Under the pieces are notes generated by a model, which worked only from the letters and a program-made list of their open reading frames with translations, did no database searches and was not told the origin of the DNA. From positions 1 to 64,000 of the forward strand of contig CAZBWV010000038.1 in assembly GCA_964495805.1 (NCBI GenBank): 64,000 nucleotides of DNA, given 5' to 3'. Every line of letters begins with the position of its first letter. Position 1 is the first letter of the stretch. Below are positions 41,933-51,244 of the stretch, in pieces. The DNA comes from JALXCH01 sp964495805. GTDB taxonomy: Bacteria > Calditrichota > Calditrichia > RBG-13-44-9. A program made the translations under genes and the position numbers.

Positions 41933-43168
41933 ATGGTCGCGAATCGATTGCGAATCATTGGACTGATTTTTCTACTGATTGTGGGTTTAAGTTCCTGTAC
42001 CGAAAATCCGGTGGATCTGGAGCGACCTTTGTACGATTCCAAGATACTGGGAGCTTTGCAGGATACCATTCTCTATCCCCTTCGGGATACCACCTACGTG
42101 CTGGGAACCCGCTACAACACGCAATTTGGCACTCAATTGTTGTTGGGAAAATATAACGGGCTGGAAGCACGTCCCATCATTCGGTTTACCAATTTACCCC
42201 AAAATGCGCAATTCAGTCAGATTACGGTACGATTTGTCACCAAAGGGGTGATGAAGGACGATACCGCTCAGCCATTTACTGTTACCGCCTATCCCATCTT
42301 AAATGCCTGGGAAAATAACCTGGATTCGGTCTGGGACGATTACACTCAGAACTTCGATGCCACACGACCGTTTGGGGAAATGGAAGTAACCACTTCGGGC
42401 TCCGATACGTTGTTCATGCAGTTAAATGATTCGGCACTGGTTCAGTTTACCGCCTGGGCAGATTCCGCCGCCCTGCAGGAGAATGTTAATCACGGTATCA
42501 TTCTGGATTTTTCCGAAGCCAATTTCCTGAAAGCATTTCAGAGCATTAACATCGGAAACGATCCGGCTATTCTGTGCACCTATCAGGTTCGCGGAGACAC
42601 CACCGTCCAGCAGGATACCATCTCTGCCACGTTCGATGCATTTCTGTACCGGGGAGAAGGTCCACCGGTGGAAAACGACAACATGGTGAGTTCGCTTATT
42701 GCCTACGTGTCCTTGCTTCAGTTCGACATCAAAGGATTCTACCGGAAATATCCCGACGGTGTAATTTTCGTCTCCGCCAATCTGGAAATACCTTTTATTC
42801 AGGAGAAAACCCAGCTGGATCATTCCTTTGGCAACACCCTTCGGATTAATCGGGTGCTCAGTGAATTCGATAGCAGTCACGTGAAGCTGGATTCCTCTTA
42901 CAACGCCTCGGTCAACTTTACTCATCTCACCGAGGATAGCTCTTACCGACAGGTCCGCCCCGGGGACGACCGACGCATCTTCGCCTCGTCCATATTGCAA
43001 AAAGAGTTAGAAGACTCCCAGGCTCAGAACACGCTGGCCATTGTATTTGGCAATCTGGTAAATCATTACTCCTTTTTCAGTTTTCATAAACGGCAGGTGG
43101 GAAACCCCGCTTTTCTGCCACGTTTACGCATTATTTACTGGATTCCGCCGGGCTCACGGTTTAATTAA
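41933..43168 (+). CDS. Unknown lipoprotein (DNRLRE-like beta protein)
   Basis: About 411 residues. The ATG at 41933 gives a clean lipoprotein signal ending GLSSC; an in-frame ATG at 41900 is the alternative. The mature part is beta-rich with SITVRF-like strands and phrases such as FTVTAYPILNAWENNLDSVWDDY, resembling DNRLRE-type fibre or surface domains, but I do not recognise a family. It is followed after 12 bp by a FadL-like barrel and then a TPR protein; this trio, all exported, probably forms one operon and perhaps one envelope complex (inference). Confidence 0.75.
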   Translation: MVANRLRIIGLIFLLIVGLSSCTENPVDLERPLYDSKILGALQDTILYPLRDTTYVLGTRYNTQFGTQLLLGKYNGLEARPIIRFTNLPQNAQFSQITVRFVTKGVMKDDTAQPFTVTAYPILNAWENNLDSVWDDYTQNFDATRPFGEMEVTTSGSDTLFMQLNDSALVQFTAWADSAALQENVNHGIILDFSEANFLKAFQSINIGNDPAILCTYQVRGDTTVQQDTISATFDAFLYRGEGPPVENDNMVSSLIAYVSLLQFDIKGFYRKYPDGVIFVSANLEIPFIQEKTQLDHSFGNTLRINRVLSEFDSSHVKLDSSYNASVNFTHLTEDSSYRQVRPGDDRRIFASSILQKELEDSQAQNTLAIVFGNLVNHYSFFSFHKRQVGNPAFLPRLRIIYWIPPGSRFN

Positions 43169-43180
43169 GCTGGAATCGAT

Positions 43181-44383
43181 ATGAAAAAAATGGTTTACAT
43201 TGCATTGTTCCTTCTGCTGCTGGGTTCTCAGGCCATGGCTGCCTCTTTCTTTTCCAGCACCAACAATAGTCTGGGACTGAGAACCTATATGACCACCGTG
43301 CGAGGCATGGGAATGGGGAATACCGGGTTGGCTTCGCTCGATCCGTTTTCGGTCAACCCTTACAACACCTCCACATGGCTGGGTATCAACGAAACCCGGG
43401 TCAGCATCCTGATGAAGTACAATGTAAACCAGATCGACTTTGGCTGGCAAACAGTTTTAACCCATACAGCCAACTTTAGCGGACTCCAACTGGCCATCCC
43501 ACTGCAACGCCATAAATGGGTATTTGGATTCGGACTCACCCCGTACACTATGGTCAATTTTAGCTACACTCAGAAAATCGACACCGACTCCCGAACGTTA
43601 AATGAATACATCTACAACAAAGGGAATATCAGTCGTGCTCAGTTTTCTCTTTCTTATTCACCCGAGAAAAGAGTTGGCCTGGGATTTAATTTTTATTACT
43701 TTTTTGGAACGATAAATGACGATTACAACTTGAGTTTTGACGACAACGAATTTTACGATGCATTTTACGAACTGGAATATCGCTTTCATGGACCTTCGGT
43801 CGGATTTAATGCTTTTTTGAATCCGGTGGATTCCCTGACACTGGGTGGTTTTCTGGACTTAAAACCCCGATTGCGGTTCAGTGTGGTGTACCGCTCGCAG
43901 CTAACCGAAGCTCAGGAGAAGTACTCCACCCATAGCACTATTCCCGTGCAATGGGGTGTGGGAGCCAGTTACACCATGGCCAAACAATGGACCATCAGTG
44001 CCGATTACTCTTTCCAGCAATGGTCAGAGGGTTTTGAAATTACGGATGAAAAGTTAAAATTTTTAGAGGACTGGTTTAACGTGGGATTGGGCGTGGAACA
44101 TTCTCATGCTCCAAGAAAAAGCAAAAGTATTTTTCAGAAAATTGACCTGCGAGCAGGCGTTTCGTACACCCAGATTGGTTACCAGTTCAATCAAAATTCA
44201 GTGAAGGAATATGGGATTCATGCCGGAGTGGGAATCCCGTTCGCTCACCGCACCGGGCGAGTGGATGTGGCTTTTGTTGTGGGTAGAAGAGGGGAAGGAA
44301 CCTCAACCGTTGCTCAGGAAACGTTTTTCCGTACACTCATTTCGGTATCGGCGGGTGAACTTTGGTTTCAGAAATTACGTTAA
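43181..44383 (+). CDS. FadL/OmpP1-like outer-membrane protein
   Basis: 400 residues with a signal peptide ending MAA. The N-terminal TTVRGMGMGNTGLASLDPFSVNPYNTSTW matches FadL/PorV-like barrels, where GMGxT and NPA-type motifs open the barrel; many alternating strands follow, such as VGLGFNFYYFFG and WGVGASYTMAKQWTISADYSF. A small lipophilic substrate or protein partner is possible; neither is evident. It lies 12 bp after the lipoprotein gene. Confidence 0.75.
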   Translation: MKKMVYIALFLLLLGSQAMAASFFSSTNNSLGLRTYMTTVRGMGMGNTGLASLDPFSVNPYNTSTWLGINETRVSILMKYNVNQIDFGWQTVLTHTANFSGLQLAIPLQRHKWVFGFGLTPYTMVNFSYTQKIDTDSRTLNEYIYNKGNISRAQFSLSYSPEKRVGLGFNFYYFFGTINDDYNLSFDDNEFYDAFYELEYRFHGPSVGFNAFLNPVDSLTLGGFLDLKPRLRFSVVYRSQLTEAQEKYSTHSTIPVQWGVGASYTMAKQWTISADYSFQQWSEGFEITDEKLKFLEDWFNVGLGVEHSHAPRKSKSIFQKIDLRAGVSYTQIGYQFNQNSVKEYGIHAGVGIPFAHRTGRVDVAFVVGRRGEGTSTVAQETFFRTLISVSAGELWFQKLR

Positions 44384-44437
44384 AGATTAAACATAATGAT
44401 TAATTCCTCAACGGGAGAAAAGAAAAGGAGGAATGCT

Positions 44438-45724
44438 GTGAAAACCAAACGGTCGAATTTCGGATTGCTAATGGTCCTGATACTGGGATTGCTGCTTACG
44501 GTTCAGCTGAATAGTTATGCTCAGATGGACGAGCTGGAAGATCTGGAAGTAGCCCAGGATTCCGTGAAATGCCAACCGGACAGTTTTACCACCGTGTACG
44601 ACAAATTCAAATCGGATTCTCTGGATCCGCAACAGCTGGGAATATGGTACAGTCTGGCACGCGAAGAGTACAAATATAAAAACTACAAACGCGCCATTCC
44701 TTATTTCTGGAAGATTCTGGTCAACGATACCACGGGCAAATTTAAAGTGGTGTACTCCAAATTAGCCGATTGCTACTACAACCTGAACTTCCCGGACAGT
44801 GTGTTACTGGTGGCATACCGGGGTCTGGCCAAATATCCCAACAACACCCGACTCCACTATTGGGCCGGATATGTACACGACCGCCTGGGACAGATTGCCT
44901 GTGCGGTGCCGCACTACGAAGCACTGGTGAAAGCGGTCCCCAACCAGAAATCCTACTGGGTGAAACTGGCGTACCTGTACTATCAACTGGAGGACCCCAA
45001 AGCCATTGAAGCCCAGCAAAAAGTGGTGGAGCTGGATCCCCAGGATGTGGATGCTTCCCGGCTGCTGGCGGAAATTATGTCCCACTTTGGGGAAGACCCC
45101 ATTCAGGCGCTGAAATCGACATTCGAAAAAGATACCACTATTGTGGATAATGCCATGCGCTACGGGAAGGCAGCTTACGAAGCGGGACTTTACCAGGATG
45201 CCATCCGACCTTTTTTGGCCGTGCTAAAAAAGGAGCCCAAAAACACCGTGGCGCTGGAATATGTGGGACGCTGCTACGAGGGGCTAAACAAACTGACCAC
45301 CGCACTGAAATACTACAAAAAAATTCTGGAAATTGAACCGAAGAATGTCAAGGTGATGTGCCTGATCGCCTCTGTGTACGGACGTTTAAACGACTTTGTC
45401 ACCGCACGCCGGTACGTGCGCAAAGCTCAGCGCATCGATCCCGGAAACGGTTTACCCCATCTGATTATGGCTGAAATTTACGAAAACGCTATTCAATACT
45501 GCTCGGACAAACGGGGGAACAACAAATTGACCTACGACGATAAGCTGGTTTATCTGATGGAACAAAAGGAATTAAAGAAAGCCAGCAAAGATCCCAATTA
45601 TGCATCCGACGCCAAACGTCGAATCAAACAATTGGAAACTCTGGTTCCTACCAAAGAAGACTTATTTATGCATAAAAATCGACTGACCCCGAAAGAAAAA
45701 TGTTACCAGTGGATCAACCAATAA
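44438..45724 (+). CDS. Exported TPR-repeat protein
   Basis: 428 residues from GTG at 44438, which lies 6 nt after AAGGAGG; the upstream in-frame ATG at 44396 has no comparable site and adds a hydrophilic tail before the signal peptide. The signal peptide ends at NSYAQ. Tetratricopeptide repeats run through about 50-360, for example YKNYKRAIPYFWKIL, FPDSVLLVAYRGLAKYP, GLYQDAIRPFLAVLKKEP and LNKLTTALKYYKKILEIEP. Probably a periplasmic scaffold for the preceding lipoprotein and barrel. Confidence 0.85.
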   Translation: MKTKRSNFGLLMVLILGLLLTVQLNSYAQMDELEDLEVAQDSVKCQPDSFTTVYDKFKSDSLDPQQLGIWYSLAREEYKYKNYKRAIPYFWKILVNDTTGKFKVVYSKLADCYYNLNFPDSVLLVAYRGLAKYPNNTRLHYWAGYVHDRLGQIACAVPHYEALVKAVPNQKSYWVKLAYLYYQLEDPKAIEAQQKVVELDPQDVDASRLLAEIMSHFGEDPIQALKSTFEKDTTIVDNAMRYGKAAYEAGLYQDAIRPFLAVLKKEPKNTVALEYVGRCYEGLNKLTTALKYYKKILEIEPKNVKVMCLIASVYGRLNDFVTARRYVRKAQRIDPGNGLPHLIMAEIYENAIQYCSDKRGNNKLTYDDKLVYLMEQKELKKASKDPNYASDAKRRIKQLETLVPTKEDLFMHKNRLTPKEKCYQWINQ

Positions 45725-45776
45725 ATTGGGGATCATGGTGAAATTCCGAGAACAACCAATGCACTCACTTGAATTG

Positions 45777-45812
45777 AAATTGCCGCGGGTTTTCCAATCT
45801 GCGGCAATTTTT
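45777..45812 (+). terminator. Terminator after the TPR gene
   Basis: AAATTGCCGC pairs with GCGGCAATTT across a 14-nt loop and is followed by T residues, about 55 bp after the TPR stop and 35 bp before the glyA ribosome-binding site. Confidence 0.75.
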
Positions 45813-45862
45813 ATTTAACCACCAAATACCCGGACAACTAATTTTATCTAAACGGAGGAATT

Positions 45863-47170
45863 ATGCTGGAATACATTAAACAAACCGATCCCGAAATTTT
45901 CGAAGCCATTAAGGGCGAGGTAAATCGGGAGAACAACACCCTGGAACTGATTGCCTCGGAGAATTTTGTGAGCAAAGCGGTTCTGCAAACCGCCGGCAGC
46001 GTGATGACCAACAAATACGCCGAAGGATATCCTGGCAAGCGCTATTATGGCGGATGCGAATGGGTAGATGTGGCGGAGAATCTGGCTCGCGAACGTGCCA
46101 AACAGCTGTTCGGCGCCGAATATGCCAATGTCCAGCCGCATTCCGGTACCCAGGCAAATATGGCCGTTTATTTCACGTTTTGCAAACCGGGCGATACGGT
46201 CATGGGAATGAATCTGGCGCACGGGGGACATCTCTCTCACGGTAGTCCGGTAAACTTCTCCGGTAAAATGTACAACATTGTCTCCTATGGCGTGAAGCGG
46301 GAAACCGGTTACATCGATATTGACGATGCCTGGAAAAAAGCTCGCGAACACAAACCGCGCATGATTATTGTAGGTGCCAGCGCGTACAGCCGATTCTATC
46401 CGTTTGAGGAATTCCGGGAAATTGCCAACGAGGTGGGTGCTATTCTGATGGCTGATATTGCCCATCCTGCGGGTCTGGTGGCAGCAGGCATCCATCCCAG
46501 TCCCATACCTATTTGTGATGTAGTGACCACCACCACTCACAAGACCCTGCGCGGACCGCGCGGAGGTATGATTCTAATTGGTAAGGACCGGGAAAACGAC
46601 ATGGGCATTGTGGCACCCAAATCCGGTCGGGTGAAAATGATTTCGGAAATCATCGACAGCAATGTAATGCCCGGTATGCAGGGCGGACCGCTCATGCACA
46701 TTATTGCCGCTAAAGCGGTGGCTTTCAAAGAAGCACTGCAACCGGATTTCAAACTGTATGCCGAGCAGATTGTTAAAAACGCCAAAGCGCTGGCCAATGA
46801 ACTCATTGAACTGGGCTACGATATTGTCAGCGGTGGTACGGACAACCACGTCATGTTAGTGGATCTGACACGCACCGGAATAACCGGACGGGATGCCGAG
46901 AACGCCCTGCACGAAGCGGGTATTACGGTTAATAAAAACATGGTACCTTTTGATGAGCGCAGCCCGTTTGTCACCAGTGGTATTCGGCTGGGTACCCCCG
47001 CACTGACTACCCGTGGTTTCAAAGAAGATGAAATGAAACGAGTTGCTCATCTCATCGACCGGGTGCTGAAAAACATGGGCAACGAAGAAATCTACCGGCA
47101 GGTTCGCAGCGAAGTGCAGGAGATGTGTGACGCTTTTCCGTTGTACGATTTCGGGAAAGAGCTGGAATAA
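45863..47170 (+). CDS. glyA: Serine hydroxymethyltransferase
   Basis: 435 residues with complete SHMT signatures: ELIASENFVSKAVLQ, NKYAEGYPGKRYYGGCEWVD, VQPHSGTQANMAVY, DIAHPAGLVAAG and the PLP-lysine motif TTTTHKTLRGPRGG. It interconverts serine and glycine with tetrahydrofolate. GGAGG precedes the ATG and the gene is flanked by terminators, so it is monocistronic. In a RuBisCO-bearing cell it could also take part in phosphoglycolate salvage, but no other photorespiration gene is in view. Confidence 0.96.
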   Translation: MLEYIKQTDPEIFEAIKGEVNRENNTLELIASENFVSKAVLQTAGSVMTNKYAEGYPGKRYYGGCEWVDVAENLARERAKQLFGAEYANVQPHSGTQANMAVYFTFCKPGDTVMGMNLAHGGHLSHGSPVNFSGKMYNIVSYGVKRETGYIDIDDAWKKAREHKPRMIIVGASAYSRFYPFEEFREIANEVGAILMADIAHPAGLVAAGIHPSPIPICDVVTTTTHKTLRGPRGGMILIGKDRENDMGIVAPKSGRVKMISEIIDSNVMPGMQGGPLMHIIAAKAVAFKEALQPDFKLYAEQIVKNAKALANELIELGYDIVSGGTDNHVMLVDLTRTGITGRDAENALHEAGITVNKNMVPFDERSPFVTSGIRLGTPALTTRGFKEDEMKRVAHLIDRVLKNMGNEEIYRQVRSEVQEMCDAFPLYDFGKELE

Positions 47171-47189
47171 TTTTAAGGACATACCATTT

Positions 47190-47230
47190 AAAAAACGCAC
47201 GGCGGCCATCTCGGCTCACCGTGCGTTTAT
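47190..47230. terminator. Bidirectional terminator between glyA and a convergent lipoprotein gene
   Basis: AAACGCACGG (about 47194-47203) pairs with CCGTGCGTTT (about 47219-47228). On the minus strand the stem is followed by a T6 run; on the plus strand by TTTATT. Confidence 0.75.
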
Positions 47231-47255
47231 TCACCCCAGGTAAATTTTATCTATC

Positions 47256-48098
47256 TTAAAAGATAGTGGACAAATGAACCTTCTTTTTCAATGGTCCCAC
47301 CGAAATTTCGGCGATATCATCGCAATCACCATTTTCCGGATAGAAATCCACTTTGGCGGTGTAATCGGTCCCAGCAATTTCGATGACACCCCGTACAGGA
47401 TACTGGCATCCGGCATAGAACAGTAACGGATCGGTAATCTGAAAGCTGTATTTCGAACCATCCGGAGTGACCACGGTACCCTGCCCGGTTACCGTGTAAG
47501 AATCATCGGTAGGATCGCCGGGCGTGCCATTCATATCCACCGTAATTTTCAGATTAGCATTGACCGTTACAGTGGAGTCGCCGCAGGTTATGGTGCCATT
47601 GGTGATAGCCACTTCGGCATACTGCATGGTCATCACATAGGTCATGCTCCCGCCAATGGTGCAGTTTACAGTGGTAAAGTTATTGAAGGTAACAGCAAAC
47701 TGTAACGTCTGATTATTCAGGCTGCCATTCATTACAATGCTACCGCTATGGTTAATACCAGCCGGTCCGGTGCAGCCTTCTCCATAATCGATGGTCAATT
47801 GTTTCTGCAGCATATTCCAGATAATCGCCGGGCAGCCATCATACAGGGTGGTATCGCCAATTCCCAGTGCTTTGGCAAAACTCCCGCCGGTGTTAGCTGC
47901 CATGGTAGCCGCAGAAGCAGTGGAGGTGGCCGTTTCCATATACACGACTGAATATTCCGCAGCCGCAGCCGCTTCCTGGACGTACTGCTCATTTAAATCC
48001 GGTTCACTGCTGGTGGAATCCTTGGAACAGGAGAACAAAGCAACCAGTGACATCACAACCAAAACCAGAACAACATTACGGAACTTAAACCAATTCAT
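47256..48098 (-). CDS. Unknown lipoprotein
   Basis: 280 residues with a lipoprotein signal peptide (ALFSC at about residue 24). The mature protein starts with a short alanine-rich helical region and continues as a low-complexity beta-rich domain (SGSIVMNGSLNNQTLQFAVTFNNF, ITNGTITCGDSTVTVNANL) with five or so cysteines that may form disulfides. No family recognised. AAGGAGG lies upstream of the ATG. It is divergent from the two-component system. Confidence 0.75.
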   Translation of the reverse strand: MNWFKFRNVVLVLVVMSLVALFSCSKDSTSSEPDLNEQYVQEAAAAAEYSVVYMETATSTASAATMAANTGGSFAKALGIGDTTLYDGCPAIIWNMLQKQLTIDYGEGCTGPAGINHSGSIVMNGSLNNQTLQFAVTFNNFTTVNCTIGGSMTYVMTMQYAEVAITNGTITCGDSTVTVNANLKITVDMNGTPGDPTDDSYTVTGQGTVVTPDGSKYSFQITDPLLFYAGCQYPVRGVIEIAGTDYTAKVDFYPENGDCDDIAEISVGPLKKKVHLSTIF

Positions 48099-48463
48099 CG
48101 AAAAACCTCCTTAAATTAATTTGTTAAGTGATTAATGAATTAAAATAGTTTTAAACCTCAGCGAAGAGTTGCTGCCACCATCCCTGCGACGTTCATGTTG
48201 AATGATTGGCTCAAGGGAGAGGGGCGGGCAACTTTGACCTCCGATTTTTTAGACCAACACGTACCTTGCCGTGCTCGGGGGATAATATAAAAAATCCCGA
48301 AAGTCCAAGTGTTGCGAAAGTGTTGCGATTTCTTAACGATATTCTGGATTTGAAAAAAGGAGTACGCAAGTTTGCGAAAAAATATTTATTTTGTAAACGA
48401 AGGGTCGATGAACAGTAAAGGTAACCCGTTGTTTTATCAGAAGAAAGGAGCAGAATCAAGGGG
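48099..48463. other. Divergent intergenic region upstream of the two-component system
   Basis: A 365-bp gap between the divergent lipoprotein and response-regulator genes. It contains the 11-bp direct repeats at 48308-48328 described separately. A 70-codon plus-strand open frame (48206-48418) has no ribosome-binding site and no recognisable product. Nothing else was seen. Confidence 0.45.
48308..48328 (+). promoter_or_regulatory. Tandem 11-bp direct repeats, candidate OmpR-type operator
   Basis: AGTGTTGCGA occurs at 48308-48317 and again at 48319-48328, an exact 11-bp period. OmpR/PhoB-family regulators bind such one-turn direct repeats. It lies about 136 bp before the response-regulator start, so autoregulation is plausible. 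Confidence 0.5.
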
Positions 48464-49189
48464 ATGAATTCACAAAGATCCACAGATGAAAAACAAAAAA
48501 TTATTCTGTTAGTAGAGGATGAGGTGGGGATTGCTCAGACCATTTCCGTACAGCTTCAGTTAGTGGGTTACCGGGTGTACCACGTTCTGGACGGACATTC
48601 GGCTTTGAATTCCCCTTATTTAACCAGTTGCGATGTGATTATTCTGGATTGGATGCTTCCGGATAGTGAAGGTCCGGAACTGATTCCACAACTTCGTCGC
48701 CACACCATGGCACCTATCCTGATCCTCACGGCTCGCTCCGAAATTGTGGATAAACTCACTGGCTTTGAATCCGGCGCAGACGATTACCTGACCAAACCAT
48801 TTGAAATGATGGAACTGATTGCCCGCATCAAAGCGCTGATTCGGCGAAAAGAAATGCATCGGCTTGCTGGCAACGATTCTCAGAACATTATTGAATACGG
48901 CGACATTTCATTTAATCCGGAGACCCGTCAGGTGCGTGTGCGAGGCAATCCCATCAAACTTACTCCCACGGAATTCCGGTTGCTGGAAATTTTAATTCAA
49001 TCCCCCGGCCGGGTTTTTTCCCGCGATGAATTGATTGAGCTGGTGCTGGGCTACGAATACGAGGGATACGGCCGCACACTGGATTCCCATATCGCCCGAC
49101 TGCGGGCAAAAATTGAAAACGATCCCGGTTCACCCCAATACATTAAAACCATTTTCGGAGTCGGTTACAAGTTGGGGGATTCGGAATGA
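48464..49189 (+). CDS. OmpR/PhoB-family response regulator
   Basis: 241 residues. Receiver domain residues 11-125 have the phospho-acceptor D62 (VIILDWMLPDSEG), acidic pair in VEDE and the lysine in LTKPFE. The C-terminal winged helix includes RQVRVRGNPIKLTPTEFRLLEIL and TLDSHIARLRAKIENDP, ending FGVGYKL. It is co-translated with the histidine kinase (ATGA overlap). The signal is not known. Confidence 0.95.
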   Translation: MNSQRSTDEKQKIILLVEDEVGIAQTISVQLQLVGYRVYHVLDGHSALNSPYLTSCDVIILDWMLPDSEGPELIPQLRRHTMAPILILTARSEIVDKLTGFESGADDYLTKPFEMMELIARIKALIRRKEMHRLAGNDSQNIIEYGDISFNPETRQVRVRGNPIKLTPTEFRLLEILIQSPGRVFSRDELIELVLGYEYEGYGRTLDSHIARLRAKIENDPGSPQYIKTIFGVGYKLGDSE

Positions 49190-50598
49190 TTATTCGCTCC
49201 TTCTACACTAAAGTTATCCTGACACTGAGTGGCGTTTTCCTTACTCTGTTCTTGGTGCAAGGATTATCGATCTCATTGATCTTTCGCGGAACAGTGGTAG
49301 ATGTATTAAAACATGCCGAAGAAGGACGTTTTATCAGCATATTAAACGAAATCAATCGCATCGAATTTCGTACGCATTCCCGTAAGAAGATTCAGGAGTT
49401 CATTCACCATCTGTATCTGGAGGGTCAGATTGATGTGTACGATTCCACGGGCGTCTGGAGCATCGGCAACCAGCTATTTTTTCCGCCGGAACCCACTCTC
49501 TCCGGGGCAATTGATGCCGCCAACCAGCAATTCACCGGATTTTCCACGGTGTATTACTCTACCCTTCCTCATCCGGTTTTTCCGGCCATTCGAGTGACCT
49601 GGCGCTCACAGAAAAAACCCGTATTCTGGCAAGCCATTCTGGTACTGGCTGTCTCCGGTTTAATTACCCTATTAGTTACCTTTGCTGTGGGATACAAGCT
49701 TTCTTCTTCTCTGAATTTGCGGTTGATTCAACTGGAAAAAGGGGTAGCGCAGGTTGCCCGGGGAAACTTTCAGGTGGAACTGGAACTGCCCGGCAACGAC
49801 GAAATCGCCGAATTGGGACGAAATTTCAACCGGATGGCCCGGCAAATCCGTGACCTGATCGATCAGTTAGAGGAAAGCAACGAAGCTCGCCAGCGACTGA
49901 TTGCCCATGCTTCCCACGAAATCAAATCGCCGCTCACCTCCATCCAGGGGTTTGTGGATATTATCGAATACATGCAGCTGATTCCCGAGCAAGGGGAGCA
50001 ATCCCGCACGGTACCTACCCGGGAGCTTCTGAACACCGTACGGAAGGATATCAAACGGGTTATTAAAATTGCCGACGACTTAATTCAACTGGCCCGTTTG
50101 CAGGAAGCCAATTTCCATATCGAAAAAAAAGAGGTTTCGTTACGATCGGTACTGAAGGAGGAACACCGTTACTTTGTGCACAAAGCCAGAGAACACAACG
50201 CCACTGCTCTGCTCAAATTCTCCGGGCGTACACGTTATCGGATCGAAACGGACCCCATCCGGCTGGCGCAAATTCTGGACAATCTGTGGAGTAACGCTTT
50301 GAAGTACGGAGATCTCTCTCACCCCATTGTCACACGGGTGCACGAAGAAAACGGCTGGATTTCCATTACCGTAAGCAATTACCTGATCTATCCCTTAGAG
50401 GTGTCTCCTCACCAGTTGTTCGAACCATTTTACCGCGATCCGAAATTCTCCGAACATGTGAAGGGCTCGGGATTAGGGCTGGCTATTGTCCAGGAACTGG
50501 TAAACCGAATGGGGGGAAGAATTAAAAGTTGGACGGAAGAAAAGCAATTATTTATAGCTATTTACTTTCCCAAGCAGGTTAGCATAGAAAACGGATAA
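49186..50598 (+). CDS. HAMP-containing sensor histidine kinase
   Basis: 470 residues. TM1 (about 8-33), a periplasmic sensor of ~110 residues, TM2 (about 147-170), HAMP (about 172-225), then the HisKA domain with H244 in HASHEIKSPLTSIQGF. The ATPase domain has the N box in ILDNLWSNALKYGD and a G box in GSGLGLAIVQELV. The usual DxGxG G1 motif is degenerate: the region ITVSNYLIYPLEVSPHQLF lacks the expected DNGPGI-like sequence, which could lower kinase activity. It partners the overlapping response regulator. Confidence 0.92.
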   Translation: MIIRSFYTKVILTLSGVFLTLFLVQGLSISLIFRGTVVDVLKHAEEGRFISILNEINRIEFRTHSRKKIQEFIHHLYLEGQIDVYDSTGVWSIGNQLFFPPEPTLSGAIDAANQQFTGFSTVYYSTLPHPVFPAIRVTWRSQKKPVFWQAILVLAVSGLITLLVTFAVGYKLSSSLNLRLIQLEKGVAQVARGNFQVELELPGNDEIAELGRNFNRMARQIRDLIDQLEESNEARQRLIAHASHEIKSPLTSIQGFVDIIEYMQLIPEQGEQSRTVPTRELLNTVRKDIKRVIKIADDLIQLARLQEANFHIEKKEVSLRSVLKEEHRYFVHKAREHNATALLKFSGRTRYRIETDPIRLAQILDNLWSNALKYGDLSHPIVTRVHEENGWISITVSNYLIYPLEVSPHQLFEPFYRDPKFSEHVKGSGLGLAIVQELVNRMGGRIKSWTEEKQLFIAIYFPKQVSIENG

Positions 50599-50645
50599 TT
50601 AATATTCGCCCCCCGTCGGTCGTATGATTTTCTCAAGCTACCATA

Positions 50646-51089
50646 TTAATAGGGGGGAGATAAATTAACATCACCACTCCTGTGTACTCTCCTTTGATGC
50701 ACCAGATACTTTCCCAATTCTTTGTCGTCATCCATGATATGATTCAAAATCCATTGCACCAGTTTGTTTTGAATTTTTAACAGAACATCCATTCGAAAAT
50801 TTTCTTTTTCCACTTTATCCAATAATTCGTCCAATTCTTTTTTAAAATACTTATGTTCGTTATAATGTTTTCGGAACATCGGATATTTATACTTCACCAT
50901 AAATGCATCCTCTACACCAAAATGGAAATAGGTATAGGTGCGGATAAATTTCAACGATTCTTCCAGTTCTTTATGATTTTTAGAACGAATTGCTCTGGAT
51001 AATTTGTTAAAGCTATCCACCAGGTTACGATGCTGCTCATCGATCTGTTCAATTCCGATTTCCATCGATTCATCCCAATAAATAGACAT
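50646..51089 (-). CDS. Bacteriohemerythrin
   Basis: 147 residues with the complete di-iron ligand set H20, H56, E60, H75, H79, H117 and D122 in a four-helix bundle (IGIEQIDEQHRNL, YFHFGVED, HYNEHKYF, WILNHIMDDDKEL). It binds O2 and may store, deliver or sense it. Stand-alone with no fused signalling domain. It fits a microaerophilic or O2-exposed anaerobe, together with the rubrerythrin genes. Confidence 0.93.
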   Translation of the reverse strand: MSIYWDESMEIGIEQIDEQHRNLVDSFNKLSRAIRSKNHKELEESLKFIRTYTYFHFGVEDAFMVKYKYPMFRKHYNEHKYFKKELDELLDKVEKENFRMDVLLKIQNKLVQWILNHIMDDDKELGKYLVHQRRVHRSGDVNLSPPY

Positions 51090-51244
51090 TTTACCTCCCT
51101 ATCATTTTATGCCTTGGTATTATGTAATCATCGCAAATATTTTGCAAAAGATTAATTCCTTGCAGGGAAAAACGTTATACTGCCGAGAATTTAATTCTCG
51201 TCAATGTGCCATTATCTGCCAGAGAGGGAAAACGATGGATAGAT

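Noticed and set aside
48206..48418. 70-codon plus-strand open frame before the response regulator
   Set aside because: No ribosome-binding site, and it overlaps the candidate operator repeats.
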